Positions 27,057-36,012 of a DNA stretch of 64,000 nt are shown in pieces (positions within the stretch are counted from its first letter, which is position 1; the number at the start of each line of letters is the position of its first letter). A model generated the notes under the pieces. The model was not told the DNA's origin and did not search any database. It saw only the letters and a program-made list of their open reading frames with translations. Origin of the DNA: Burkholderiales bacterium. GTDB lineage: Bacteria > Pseudomonadota > Gammaproteobacteria > Burkholderiales > Burkholderiaceae_C. A program made the translations under genes and the position numbers. The DNA lies in contig CANGHK010000004.1 in assembly GCA_947453625.1 (NCBI GenBank), forward strand, positions 1-64,000, read 5' to 3'.

Positions 27057-28373
27057 TCAGTGGCCGATCAAGGACGACAGCAGCAGCAGGCGCACGCTGT
27101 CGCCACGCCGCACCACCTGGCCCGGCGGCAGGTCGACCAGCGCATCGGCCCAGACCGCCGAGGTCAGCACGCCCGAGCTCTGGTTGGGAAACAGCTCGAC
27201 CCCGCCCTCGGCATTGAAGCGGGCGCGCAGGAACTCGCGCCGCCGGTCGGGCTTGGGCCAGTCGAAATCGGCGCGCGCGTGCAACGCCGCCGGCTGCGTC
27301 ACCGGGCAGCCCTGGATCGCCCGCAGCAGCGGTGCGACCGCCAGCAGAAAGGTCACGAAGCTCGAGACCGGGTTGCCCGGCAAGCCCATGAACAGCGCCT
27401 CGCCGGCATCAGCGTGGGCGTCGGCACCGGGGTCAGCCTGCCGGCGCACCGCGCCCAAGACCAGCGGCTTGCCGGGCTTGATCGCCACCTGCCAGGCTTC
27501 GAGCCAACCCTCGGCCTTGACCGCCGGCTTGATATGGTCTTCCTCGCCCACCGACACGCCGCCGGACGTCAGGATCAGGTCGTTGCCCTGGGCCGCCTGG
27601 CGCAGCGCGGCGCGGGTGGCGTCGAGCCGGTCGGGCACGATGCCCAGATCGGCCACCTCGCAGCCGGCAGCCTGCAGCAGGCCGCGCAAGGTGAAGCGGT
27701 TGCTGTTGTAGATCGCCCCGGGCTTGAGCGATTCGCCGGGCATCACCAGTTCGTCGCCGGTGGAAAACAACGCCACCCGCGGCCGGCGCCGCAGCGTCAG
27801 ACGCGACGCTCCGACCGAGGCGGCCAGGCCCAGCGCCTGCGGCGTGAGCCGGGTGCCGGCGGCCAGCACCTCGGCGCCCTGCGCCACGTCCTCGCCGCGC
27901 CGCCGCACCCACTGGCCGGCCTGCGGCAGCGCGTCGCAGCGCACGGCGCCCAGACCGTCAAGCGCGGGCAGCGCCTCGCACTGCTCCTGCATCAGCACCG
28001 CATCGGCGCCCGGCGGCAACTGGGCCCCGGTGAAGATGCGCACCGCCGTGCCGGGCTGCAGCGGTTGGCCGACCACGCCGGCGGGGATGCGCTGGCTGAC
28101 CGGCAGCACCTGGCCCGCGGCCGGCACATCGGCGGCGCGCATCGCGTAGCCGTCCATCGAACTGTTGTCGGCCGGCGGCACGTCCAGCGCCGACACCACC
28201 GGACGCGCCAGCACCCGGCCCAGCGCGTCGATGGTGGCGAGCTTCTCGACCTCGGGGATCACCCGTTCGCGCGCCACCGCCAGCAAGCGGTTCAGCACTT
28301 CGTCCAGGCTCAGCAGCGCGGGCAGGGCCGGCCTGGGGGACTTGGAAATTTGGGGGGTCAGGGCATCAGCCAT
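27057..28373 (-). CDS. moeA: Molybdopterin molybdenumtransferase
   Basis: MoeA inserts molybdate into adenylylated molybdopterin. The 438-residue protein contains PPADNSSMDGYAMR near residue 65, then IFTGAQLPPGADAV. The central domain has LFSTGDELV, YNSNRFTLRGLL and LTSGGVSVGEEDHIK. FMGLPGNPVSSFVTF is followed by the C-terminal beta domain. All domains of the family are present. It precedes moaD in a leftward run with thrC, hom and alaA. A second moeA lies at 42051. Confidence 0.92.
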   Translation of the reverse strand: MADALTPQISKSPRPALPALLSLDEVLNRLLAVARERVIPEVEKLATIDALGRVLARPVVSALDVPPADNSSMDGYAMRAADVPAAGQVLPVSQRIPAGVVGQPLQPGTAVRIFTGAQLPPGADAVLMQEQCEALPALDGLGAVRCDALPQAGQWVRRRGEDVAQGAEVLAAGTRLTPQALGLAASVGASRLTLRRRPRVALFSTGDELVMPGESLKPGAIYNSNRFTLRGLLQAAGCEVADLGIVPDRLDATRAALRQAAQGNDLILTSGGVSVGEEDHIKPAVKAEGWLEAWQVAIKPGKPLVLGAVRRQADPGADAHADAGEALFMGLPGNPVSSFVTFLLAVAPLLRAIQGCPVTQPAALHARADFDWPKPDRRREFLRARFNAEGGVELFPNQSSGVLTSAVWADALVDLPPGQVVRRGDSVRLLLLSSLIGH

Positions 28374-28444
28374 GGTTCTCGGGGCGGTAGTCGCAGCGGG
28401 CTGCAGTGTCGATCAGGGGCGAAGCCGGCGCGGCACGCCAGACA

Positions 28445-29935
28445 TCATGGCGCGCAGTGCTGTTCGACATAGGCCTTGACCTGCTGCGCGTCCACCGGCA
28501 TCACGACAAAACGCTTGGGCAGGGCTTCGATGCCCTCCAGCGCAGCCGGCCGCAGCGGCGCCCGGCCCAACGCCTCTTCGATCGTCGCGGCGAACTTGGC
28601 CGGCAGCGCGGTTTCCAGCACGATCATCGGCACGCCGGGCTGCTGCTGTTCGCGCCCGACCTTCAGGCCGTCGGCGGTGTGGGTGTCGATCATGTCCTGG
28701 TGATCGTTCCAGGTGCGGCGTATCGTCGCCAGCCGGTCGGCGTGGCTGCTCTTGCCCGAGACGAAGCCGAAGGCTTTGATGCGCGAGAACTCCTCGGGCG
28801 TGAGCTGGAAACCGCCGCCCTGCGCCAGCGCGGGACCGAACAACTGCGCCACCCGCGCGCCGTCGCGGCCCAGCAGGTCGAAGACGAAGCGCTCGAAGTT
28901 GGACGCCTTGCTGATGTCCATCGACGGGCTGCTGGTCTCGAAGGTCTCGGCGCTGGCCCGCACACGATACCGGCCGGTGCGGAAGAACTCGTCGAGCACG
29001 TCGTTCTCGTTGGTCGCCACCACCAGCTTGTCTATCGGCAGCCCCATGCTGCGCGCCACATGGCCGGCGCAGACATTGCCGAAATTGCCCGAGGGCACGG
29101 CAAAACTGACGCGCTCGGCGTTCGAGGGCGCCGCCGCCGGGCCGCCCCAAGGCGGCGCGCTCCCCACGGGGGACAGACCGGCAACGCCGGTCTCAGGGGC
29201 ACCCGATGTGACTTGAAAGTAGCCGGCGAAGTAATACACCACCTGCGCCAGCAGCCGCGCCCAGTTGATCGAGTTGACGGTGCCGATCTTGTGGCGGCGC
29301 TTGAAATCCAGGTCGTTGCTGACCGCCTTGACGATGTCCTGGCAGTCGTCGAACACGCCCTCGACCGCGATGTTGTGGATGTTGGCGTCCTGCAGGCTGA
29401 ACATCTGCGCCTGCTGGAACGGGCTCATCCGGCCCAGCGGACTGAGCATGAAGACGCGAACGCCCTGCTTGCCGCGCATCGCGTACTCGGCCGCACTGCC
29501 GGTGTCGCCCGAGGTCGCGCCCAGGATGTTGAGTTCCTCACCCCGCCGCGCCAGCTGGTACTCGAACAGGTTGCCCAGCAACTGCATCGCCATGTCCTTG
29601 AAGGCCAGCGTCGGGCCGTTGGACAGGGCTTGCAGGTAGAGGCCGTCCTCGAGCCGGCGCACCGGCACGATGGCGTCGCTGCCGTAGGTGGCGCGGGTGT
29701 AGGTCTTGTCAACCAGCGCCTTCAGGTCGGCCGGGGGAATGTCGGTGATGTAGAGCGACAGGATCTCGAACGCCAGCCCGGCGTAGGACAGGCCGCGCCA
29801 GCGCGTCAAGGTGGCGTCGTCGACCTGCGGGTAATGGGTTGGCAGGTAGAGACCGCCGTCGGGCGCCAGGCCCTCGAGCAGGATCTCGCAGAAGAGGCGC
29901 TGGGTGCGGTCACCGCGGGTGCTGATGTAGTTCAT
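28445..29935 (-). CDS. thrC: Threonine synthase with an extra internal segment
   Basis: ThrC converts O-phosphohomoserine to threonine with PLP. The protein starts MNYISTRGD at the ATG 29935. LSNGPTLAFKDMAMQ contains the PLP lysine, ILGATSGDTGSAAEYAM follows, and FAVPSGNFGNVCAGHVA binds phosphate. Its 496 residues exceed the usual ~470-480. The surplus is about 27-30 residues rich in Gly, Pro and Ala between the YFAGYFQVT and ERVSFAVP segments, encoded by a GC-rich palindromic repeat at 29140-29203. The frame is intact, so the enzyme is probably functional with an extra surface loop. It lies downstream of hom. Confidence 0.92.
   Translation of the reverse strand: MNYISTRGDRTQRLFCEILLEGLAPDGGLYLPTHYPQVDDATLTRWRGLSYAGLAFEILSLYITDIPPADLKALVDKTYTRATYGSDAIVPVRRLEDGLYLQALSNGPTLAFKDMAMQLLGNLFEYQLARRGEELNILGATSGDTGSAAEYAMRGKQGVRVFMLSPLGRMSPFQQAQMFSLQDANIHNIAVEGVFDDCQDIVKAVSNDLDFKRRHKIGTVNSINWARLLAQVVYYFAGYFQVTSGAPETGVAGLSPVGSAPPWGGPAAAPSNAERVSFAVPSGNFGNVCAGHVARSMGLPIDKLVVATNENDVLDEFFRTGRYRVRASAETFETSSPSMDISKASNFERFVFDLLGRDGARVAQLFGPALAQGGGFQLTPEEFSRIKAFGFVSGKSSHADRLATIRRTWNDHQDMIDTHTADGLKVGREQQQPGVPMIVLETALPAKFAATIEEALGRAPLRPAALEGIEALPKRFVVMPVDAQQVKAYVEQHCAP
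29140..29203. repeat. GC-rich palindromic repeat inside thrC
   Basis: Reading the plus strand, the segment contains the small hairpin CCGCC-CCAA-GGCGG and then TCCCC-ACG-GGGGA. A perfect hairpin GACCGGC-AAC-GCCGGTC follows, and the repeat ends with AGGGGC. The order, C-run/G-run, then hairpin, then terminal G-run, is the same as in the repeat at 30033-30080. It adds codons in frame to thrC. Confidence 0.7.
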
Positions 29936-30032
29936 GGACATCCCAATTCTGAAGAGAACCCATGCGCGCCCAGGGATGAAGGGCGCTGGCACACCTCAGC
30001 AGACGCCGTGGAACCGGCTCTGCCGGGCCACT

Positions 30033-30080
30033 GGCGTCGCCCCCCTGGGGGGGAGGCGCCGAAGGCGCTTCGGGGGGGGG
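30033..30080. repeat. GC-rich palindromic repeat between hom and thrC
   Basis: The plus strand shows CCCCCC-T-GGGGGG, then the hairpin GCGCC-GAA-GGCGC, then TTC and a run of eight or more Gs that ends at the hom stop codon. The architecture matches the repeat inside thrC at 29140-29203, although the base sequence differs. Such elements commonly occur between genes in Burkholderiales. It may attenuate or stabilise the hom-thrC transcript. Confidence 0.65.
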
Positions 30081-31415
30081 TCATTGCAGCTCTTCCTTGC
30101 GGAGGTTGACGATGGGCGCCAGCACCGTGGGCAGGGCTTGCATCAGCGCCAGCGCGTCGCGCATCCGGCCTTCCACCGTGTCGTGGGTCAGGATGATCAG
30201 GTCGGTCGGTTTGCCGCCCGCGGCCGATGCGGCGTCGGTGCTGCCGGGACGCTGCAGCACCGCGTCGATCGAGATGTCGTGGTCGGCCAGGATGGTGGTG
30301 ATGCGGGCCAGCACCCCCGTCTGGTCGGCCACCTGCAGGCGCAGGTAGAAGGCGGTGACGATCTCGCCGATCGGCAGGATGCGGGTGTCGGCCATCGCGC
30401 CCGGCTGGAAGGCCAGATGCGGCACGCGGTGGTCGGGGTCGGCGGTGTGCAGCCGGGTGATGTCGACCAGATCGGCCACCACGGCCGAAGCGGTGGGCTC
30501 GGCGCCCGCGCCCTTGCCGTAGTACAGCGTGGTGCCCACGGCGTCGCCCTGCACCATCACGGCGTTCATCGCGCCGTCGACGTTGGCGATCAGGCGTTTG
30601 GCCGGCACCAGCGTCGGGTGCACGCGCAACTCGATGCCACCGACGTCGTCGCGCCGCTTGGTGATGCCCAGCAGCTTGATGCGGTAGCCCAGCAACTCGG
30701 CGTAGCGGATGTCGGTGGCCTGCAACTGGGTGATGCCCTCGACATGCGCGCGGTCGAACTGCACCGGCGTGCCGAACGCGATCGCGCTCATGATCGTGGC
30801 CTTGTGCGCCGCGTCCACGCCCTCGATGTCGAAGCTGGGGTCGGTCTCGGCATAGCCCAGCGCCTGCGCCTCCTTGAGCACGACGCCGAAATCCAGCCCC
30901 TTGTCGCGCATCTCGCTGAGGATGAAGTTGGTCGTGCCGTTGATGATGCCCGCGATCCACTCGATGCGGTTGGCGGTCAGTCCCTCGCGCAGCGCCTTGA
31001 TGATGGGGATGCCGCCGGCCACTGCGGCCTCGAAGCCGACCATCACGCCCTGGGCACTGGCCGCGGCAAAGATCTCGGTGCCGTGCACCGCCAGCAGCGC
31101 CTTGTTGGCGGTGACCACATGCTTGCCGGCGGCGATCGCCTCCATCACCAGCGTGCGGGCGATGCCGTAGCCGCCGATCAGCTCGATCACGATGTCGATG
31201 TCGGGGTTGGCGATGATCGCGCGGCCATCGGCCACCACCTGCACGCCGTCGTCGACGATGGCCCTTGCCCGCGCGGTGTCGAGGTCGGCCACCATCGTGA
31301 TCTGGATGTCGCGCCCGGCGCGGCGGCGGATTTCGGACTGGTTGCGGGTCAGCACCTTGAAGGTGCCGGCGCCGACGGTGCCTATGCCGAGCAGGCCGAC
31401 CTGGATGGGTTTCAT
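30081..31415 (-). CDS. hom: Homoserine dehydrogenase
   Basis: The enzyme reduces aspartate semialdehyde to homoserine. The 444-residue monofunctional protein begins MKPIQVGLLGIGTVGAGTFK with the NAD(P) loop GIGTVGAG. VTANKALLAVHGTEIFAAA, VAGGIPIIKALREG and GIINGTTNFILSEM are the catalytic-domain signatures. A C-terminal ACT domain (LRLQVADQTGVLARIT onward) suggests feedback control by threonine. The ATG at 31415 is chosen; a TTG upstream would add seven residues. It lies between alaA and thrC. Confidence 0.93.
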   Translation of the reverse strand: MKPIQVGLLGIGTVGAGTFKVLTRNQSEIRRRAGRDIQITMVADLDTARARAIVDDGVQVVADGRAIIANPDIDIVIELIGGYGIARTLVMEAIAAGKHVVTANKALLAVHGTEIFAAASAQGVMVGFEAAVAGGIPIIKALREGLTANRIEWIAGIINGTTNFILSEMRDKGLDFGVVLKEAQALGYAETDPSFDIEGVDAAHKATIMSAIAFGTPVQFDRAHVEGITQLQATDIRYAELLGYRIKLLGITKRRDDVGGIELRVHPTLVPAKRLIANVDGAMNAVMVQGDAVGTTLYYGKGAGAEPTASAVVADLVDITRLHTADPDHRVPHLAFQPGAMADTRILPIGEIVTAFYLRLQVADQTGVLARITTILADHDISIDAVLQRPGSTDAASAAGGKPTDLIILTHDTVEGRMRDALALMQALPTVLAPIVNLRKEELQ

Positions 31416-31490
31416 GGAACAGGGTTCTTTCGTCAAGAGAGGGCTCGGGTCAGGGCCGGGGCGTCGCGAGACGGCCCGCCTTGGCGGCGT

Positions 31491-32720
31491 TCAAACCGCG
31501 TGGCGCCGGCGGTAATGCGACAGGAAGCGTTCGATCCGGGCGATGGCCTCGGCCAGGTCGTCGGAATTGGGCAGGAAGACGAGCCGGAAGTGGTCGGGCG
31601 CGGTCCAGTTGAAGCCCGTTCCCTGCACGATCAGAACCTTCTCCTCGGCCAGCAGCTCGTAGGCGAACTGCTGGTCGTCGGCGATCGGGTACATCCTCGG
31701 GTCGAGCTTGGGAAACATGTAGAGCGCGGCCTTGGGCTTGACCACGCTGACGCCCGGAATCTGCGTCAACAGGCTGTAGGCCAGGTCGCGCTGGCGGCAC
31801 AACCGGCCGCTGGGCGCGACCAGGTCCTTGATGCTCTGGTACCCGCCCAGGGCGGTCTGGATCGCCAGCTGGCCCGGCGTGTTGGCGCACAGCCGCATCG
31901 ACGACAACATGTTCAGGCCTTCGATGTAGTCCCTGGCATGGCGCTTGTCGCCCGACACGACCATCCAGCCAGCCCGGTAGCCGCAACTGCGGTAGTTCTT
32001 GCTCAGGCCGTTGAAGGTGACGAACAGCACGTCGTCGGCCAGCGAGGCCAGGCTGGTGTGGCTGTGGCCGTCGTACAGCGTCTTGTCGTAGATCTCGTCG
32101 GCAAAGACGATCAGCTGGTGCTGGCGCGCGATCTCGACGATCTCGCGCAGCACCGCGTCGGGGTAGAGCGCGCCGGTCGGGTTGTTCGGGTTGATCACCA
32201 CGATGCCGCGCGTGTTGGGCGTGATCTTGCTGCGGATGTCGGCCAGGTCGGGCGTCCAGTCGGCCTGCTCGTCGCACAGGTAGTGCACCGGCGTGCCGCC
32301 CGACAGCGCGACCGAGGCCGTCCACAGCGGGTAGTCGGGCGCGGGCACCAGGATCTCGTCGCCGGTGTTGAGCAGCGCATTCATGCTCATCGTGATCAGC
32401 TCGGATGCGCCGTTGCCGAGGTAGACATCGTCCACCGTCACGCCGGCAATCTTCTTTTCCTGGCAGTAGTGCACCACCGACTTGCGCGGGGCGAACAAGC
32501 CCTTGCTGTCGGTGTAGCCCGCCGCGTGCGGCAGGTTGCGGATCATGTCCTGCACGATCTCGTCGGGTGGCTCGAGCCCGAAAGCGGCGATGTTGCCGAT
32601 GTTGAGCTTGATGATCTTCTGGCCCTCGTCCTCCATCTGGCGGGCCTTGTCGAGCACCGGCCCGCGGATGTCGTAGCAGACGTTGGCGAGCTTCTTGGAC
32701 TTGACGATCGGCTTCAACAC
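31491..32720 (-). CDS. alaA: Alanine-synthesising aminotransferase (AlaA type)
   Basis: The PLP enzyme makes alanine from pyruvate and glutamate. The protein matches AlaA in order: NVCYDIRGPVLDKARQMEDEG, then DVYLGNGASELITMSMNALL. VPAPDYPLWTASVALSGG, INPNNPTGA and ADEIYDKTLYD come next, and FNGLSKNYRSCGYRAGW includes the PLP lysine. The start is a GTG at 32720, with AGGAG six to seven bases upstream. There is no ATG in a better position. It opens the leftward run alaA-hom-thrC-moeA-moaD, an arrangement common in Burkholderiales. Confidence 0.9.
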   Translation of the reverse strand: MLKPIVKSKKLANVCYDIRGPVLDKARQMEDEGQKIIKLNIGNIAAFGLEPPDEIVQDMIRNLPHAAGYTDSKGLFAPRKSVVHYCQEKKIAGVTVDDVYLGNGASELITMSMNALLNTGDEILVPAPDYPLWTASVALSGGTPVHYLCDEQADWTPDLADIRSKITPNTRGIVVINPNNPTGALYPDAVLREIVEIARQHQLIVFADEIYDKTLYDGHSHTSLASLADDVLFVTFNGLSKNYRSCGYRAGWMVVSGDKRHARDYIEGLNMLSSMRLCANTPGQLAIQTALGGYQSIKDLVAPSGRLCRQRDLAYSLLTQIPGVSVVKPKAALYMFPKLDPRMYPIADDQQFAYELLAEEKVLIVQGTGFNWTAPDHFRLVFLPNSDDLAEAIARIERFLSHYRRRHAV

Positions 32721-32795
32721 GGGGGGCTCCTGGTGGCGCAGCCCGGCCGGCACAGGGTTTGGCCATGCGCTCGGGGCTTGCTGCACCGCAAAACC

Positions 32796-32801
32796 TATAA
32801 T
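32796..32801 (+). promoter_or_regulatory. TATAAT -10 box before the Mth938-domain gene
   Basis: A perfect TATAAT stands about 100 bases before the ATG at 32899, within the divergent region shared with alaA. The matching -35 is weak (GGCTTG region). This is a putative sigma-70 site. Confidence 0.45.
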
Positions 32802-32898
32802 TTTAGCCTTGGGCTGAAGCACGAATCGCAGCCCCCACCGAACACCCTGCGCCCGCGGCGCGCGCCCCTCACGCCCTCCCGCCGTCAAGACCTCGCCC

Positions 32899-33279
32899 AT
32901 GAAGTTCCAACCCGATCAACTGCCCGGCACCAACGTCATCACCCGCCACGACGGTGCCGCGCTGTGGGTGGGCAAGCAGCGCTACACCCACAGCCTGCTG
33001 GTGCCCTGGCAAGGCCCGGTGCTGGCCTGGGCGCCGGCGCGCGCCGAAGACCTGGCCGAGGCGCATTTCGAGGCCTTGCTGGCACTCCAACCCGAACTGG
33101 TGATCTTCGGCTGCGGTCCGCGCCACCGCTTCGTCGCGCCAGGCCTGATGCGCGCGCTGATCGCGCGGCGCATAGGCGTCGAGACCATGGACACCGCAGC
33201 GGCCTGCCGCACCTACAACGTGCTGGTGGCCGAGGGCCGGTCGGCCGTTGCCGCGCTGCTGCTGGCACCCACCGATTGA
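32899..33279 (+). CDS. Mth938-domain (DUF498/NDUFAF3-like) protein
   Basis: The 126-residue protein belongs to the Mth938-like family. The central ELVIFGCGPRHRFVAP stretch and VETMDTAAACRTYNVLVAEGR near the C-terminus are characteristic. The mitochondrial relative NDUFAF3 assists complex I assembly, but the bacterial role is not established. It is read divergently from alaA and precedes bcp by 190 bp. No signal peptide or membrane span is seen. Confidence 0.8.
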   Translation: MKFQPDQLPGTNVITRHDGAALWVGKQRYTHSLLVPWQGPVLAWAPARAEDLAEAHFEALLALQPELVIFGCGPRHRFVAPGLMRALIARRIGVETMDTAAACRTYNVLVAEGRSAVAALLLAPTD

Positions 33280-33335
33280 GGGGTGCCCAGGAGCGGCTCG
33301 GGCTGGCTTGCGCAGGCGCGCCAGCGTCGTAACTT

Positions 33336-33341
33336 TATAAT
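33336..33341 (+). promoter_or_regulatory. TATAAT -10 box before bcp
   Basis: A perfect TATAAT followed by CGCGGG lies about 130 bases upstream of the bcp ATG. The corresponding -35 is poor. The position implies a long 5' leader of ~120 nt for bcp. Confidence 0.45.
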
Positions 33342-33469
33342 CGCGGGTTACACCCAGCCAGGGCATCAACGCCAGACACCAAGCCCGCAAGACACCCACA
33401 ACACCCCCACACCGCGCCCGCAGCACGCCCGCACCGCGTCTGCCCAACGTCTGACCAAACGGCCCGCTC

Positions 33470-33946
33470 ATGACGCCAGTCCTCAATAAATCACTGCCCG
33501 ATTTCGAAGCCCTCGCCACCAGCGGTGTGAAATTCACGCCACAGGCCTTCGCCGGTCAGACCGTGGTGCTGTATTTCTACCCCAAGGACCATACCCCCGG
33601 CTGCACCACCGAGGCGATGCAGTTTCGCGACATGCACGCCGAGTTCTTGAAGGAGGGGGCAGTGGTGTTCGGCGTCTCGCGCGACAACATGGCTTCGCAC
33701 GAGAAGTTCCGCCAGAACCTCGAACTGCCTTACGAGTTGATCGCCGACACCGAAGAAAAGCTCTGCCACATGTTCGGCGTGGTCAAGAACAAGATCATGT
33801 ACGGCAAGAAGGTCAAGGGCATAGAGCGCAGCACCTTCCTGATCGATGCGGGCGGCGTGCTGCGCGCCGAATGGCGAGGCATCAAGGTGGCCGGCCATGT
33901 CGAAGAGGTGCTCAACGCGGCCAAGGCATTCAAGAAGGCGGCCTGA
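33470..33946 (+). CDS. bcp: Peroxiredoxin, Bcp/PrxQ type
   Basis: This thiol peroxidase reduces hydroperoxides. The 158-residue protein has FYPKDHTPGCTTEAMQFRD with the peroxidatic cysteine in PGCTTE. The resolving-cysteine position five residues later, typical of alpha2-type PrxQ, is not a cysteine here. VFGVSRDNMASHEKF and RSTFLIDAGGVLRAEWR complete the fold. A regular housekeeping gene; partners for recycling are not in the window. Confidence 0.9.
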   Translation: MTPVLNKSLPDFEALATSGVKFTPQAFAGQTVVLYFYPKDHTPGCTTEAMQFRDMHAEFLKEGAVVFGVSRDNMASHEKFRQNLELPYELIADTEEKLCHMFGVVKNKIMYGKKVKGIERSTFLIDAGGVLRAEWRGIKVAGHVEEVLNAAKAFKKAA

Positions 33947-34130
33947 GCGGGCCCGGCGAACAGGGCCCGCGGCAGCCGAGCCGAAGTGAGATGTCGGCTC
34001 GCGCAGCGCCCAGGTCAGCCCGCCAGCCGCCGGAAATCCTGCGCGGTGAGGCGGCGAATTGGGCCCGCAGCGCATGTGCATAATCGCCGCATGCCTGTGA
34101 GTTGCCCCGAACGCAGCTGCCAAAAACCCT

Positions 34131-34160
34131 AAGCCGCACAGCTGTCTGTGCGGCTTTTTT
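34131..34160 (+). terminator. Rho-independent terminator between bcp and phoH
   Basis: AAGCCGCACAG at 34131-34141, a CTGT loop, then CTGTGCGGCTT forms an 11-bp stem followed by TTTT. It is the best intrinsic terminator in the window. It ends bcp transcription, or alternatively a short transcript that begins near the CATAAT at 34079-34084. Confidence 0.85.
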
Positions 34161-34204
34161 GTTGTCCGCCGCTCCCTCTTCCACTCTCTGCCCGCCACCC
34201 GCCC

Positions 34205-35959
34205 ATGCCACTGCCCAAGCCGCCCGCCACCAAAGCCGCCATCCTGTCGCAAGCCGATTTCGAGGTCCAGGCCGCGCCGCGGGCGGGACGCAAGGGCGGC
34301 AAGTCGCGCACCGAGCCGGCAACCGGTGCGGCACTTGAGTTGTTCGATGGCGGCGCAGCGGTGGCCGCGCCCACACTGGCGACCAAACCGGCCGCCAAGG
34401 GCAAAGCCGCTGGCCAGGTGCCGGCCGCCCCCGCGCCGGCAGCGCGCAGCACGGCGGGCGCACAGTCGGGCATGCCAACCAAGCAGCCCACGCTGGCCCC
34501 GGCGCCCCAGGTCATCAAGGCCAGGGTTCGCACGCCGCGCGGCACCGGTCCGTCCAAGCTGTTCGTGCTCGACACCAACGTGCTGATGCACGACCCGATG
34601 AGCCTGTTCCGCTTCGAGGAACACGACGTCTTCCTGCCGATGATCACGCTCGAAGAACTGGACGGCCACAAGAAGGGCATGAGCGAGGTCGCGCGCAACG
34701 CCCGCCAGGTCAGCCGCGAGCTCGACGCGCTGGCCTCGTCACCCAAGGACGACGTGGCCCAGGACATCAAGGAAGGCCTGGTGCTGGCCAAGACCGGCCA
34801 CAAGGACGCCGGCGGCAAGCTGTTCTTCCAGACCATGCTGATGGATGTGCAACTGCCGGCCGGCCTGCCCCAGGGCAAGGCCGACAACCAGATCCTGGGC
34901 GTGGTCAAGAGCCTGCGCGAGGCCCAGACGGGCATCTCGGCCGGGCGCGAGGTGGTGCTGGTGTCCAAGGACATCAACATGCGGGTCAAGGCCCGCGCGC
35001 TGGGCCTGACGGCCGAGGACTACTTCAACGACAAGGTGCTGGAGGACGGCGACCTGCTCTACACCGGCGTGCTGCAGCTGCCGGGCGATTTCTGGGAGCA
35101 GCATGGCAAGACGATGGAGAGCTGGCAGCAGGCCGGCAACACCTTCTACCGCATCGCCGGTCCGATGGTGCCGCAGCTGATGGTCAACCAGTTCGTCTAC
35201 CTCGAGCAGCCGGGTGCGGCCGCGCTCTACGCGCGCGTCACCGAGATCACCGGCAAGACCGCGGTGCTCAAGACGCTGAAGGATTTCGCCCATGCCAAGA
35301 ACGCGGTCTGGGGCGTCACGGCGCGCAACCGCGAGCAGAACTTCGCGCTCAACCTGCTGATGGACCCGGAGTGCGACTTCGTCAGCCTGACCGGCACCGC
35401 CGGCACCGGCAAGACGCTGATGACGCTGGCCGCCGGCCTGAGCCAGGTGCTGGACGACCGGCGCTACACCGAGATCATCGTCACCCGGGTGACGGTGCCG
35501 GTGGGCGAGGACATCGGTTTCCTGCCCGGCAACGAGGAGGAGAAGATGGGCCCGTGGATGGGCGCGCTCGACGACAACCTCGAGGTGCTGGCCAAGGGCG
35601 ACGGCAGCGCCGGTGAATGGGGCCGCGCCGCGACGCAAGACCTGGTGCGCAGCAAGATCAAGATCAAGAGCCTGAACTTCATGCGCGGGCGCACCTTCCT
35701 GAACAAGTTCGTGCTGATCGACGAGGCCCAGAACCTGACGCCCAAGCAGATGAAGACGCTGATCACCCGCGCCGGGCCGGGCACCAAGATAGTCTGCCTG
35801 GGCAACCTGGCGCAGATCGACACGCCCTACCTGACCGAGGGCAGCTCGGGCCTGACCTACGCCGTCGACCGCTTCAAGGGCTGGCCGCATTCAGGCCATG
35901 TGATGCTGGCGCGCGGCGAGCGTTCACGGCTGGCCGACTTCGCCTCCGAAGTGCTGTAG
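34205..35959 (+). CDS. PhoH family protein with N-terminal PIN domain (PhoH2 type)
   Basis: The 584-residue protein joins a PIN ribonuclease domain (LFVLDTNVLMHDP near residue 120, then ITLEELDGHKKG) to a PhoH ATPase domain. Walker A reads GTAGTGKT near residue 397, and Walker B is VLIDEAQN near residue 505. PhoH2 proteins are RNA helicases with ribonuclease activity. The first ~115 residues are low-complexity Ala/Pro/Lys and not conserved. The ATG at 34205 avoids starting inside the upstream terminator. It stands alone, convergent with the M3 peptidase gene. Confidence 0.88.
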   Translation: MPLPKPPATKAAILSQADFEVQAAPRAGRKGGKSRTEPATGAALELFDGGAAVAAPTLATKPAAKGKAAGQVPAAPAPAARSTAGAQSGMPTKQPTLAPAPQVIKARVRTPRGTGPSKLFVLDTNVLMHDPMSLFRFEEHDVFLPMITLEELDGHKKGMSEVARNARQVSRELDALASSPKDDVAQDIKEGLVLAKTGHKDAGGKLFFQTMLMDVQLPAGLPQGKADNQILGVVKSLREAQTGISAGREVVLVSKDINMRVKARALGLTAEDYFNDKVLEDGDLLYTGVLQLPGDFWEQHGKTMESWQQAGNTFYRIAGPMVPQLMVNQFVYLEQPGAAALYARVTEITGKTAVLKTLKDFAHAKNAVWGVTARNREQNFALNLLMDPECDFVSLTGTAGTGKTLMTLAAGLSQVLDDRRYTEIIVTRVTVPVGEDIGFLPGNEEEKMGPWMGALDDNLEVLAKGDGSAGEWGRAATQDLVRSKIKIKSLNFMRGRTFLNKFVLIDEAQNLTPKQMKTLITRAGPGTKIVCLGNLAQIDTPYLTEGSSGLTYAVDRFKGWPHSGHVMLARGERSRLADFASEVL

Positions 35960-36012
35960 GCCGGCCGCCCGGGCTGCCGGCCGGCCAACGGCAGCCAGCG
36001 GGCCAGGGCGCG

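Noticed and set aside
25800-28472. Long plus-strand frame across MaoC, moaD and moeA
   Set aside because: Antisense to three supported genes, low-complexity product.
29934-33332. Plus-strand open frame of over 1100 codons across hom and alaA
   Set aside because: It is antisense to two unmistakable enzymes and shows only GC-driven composition.
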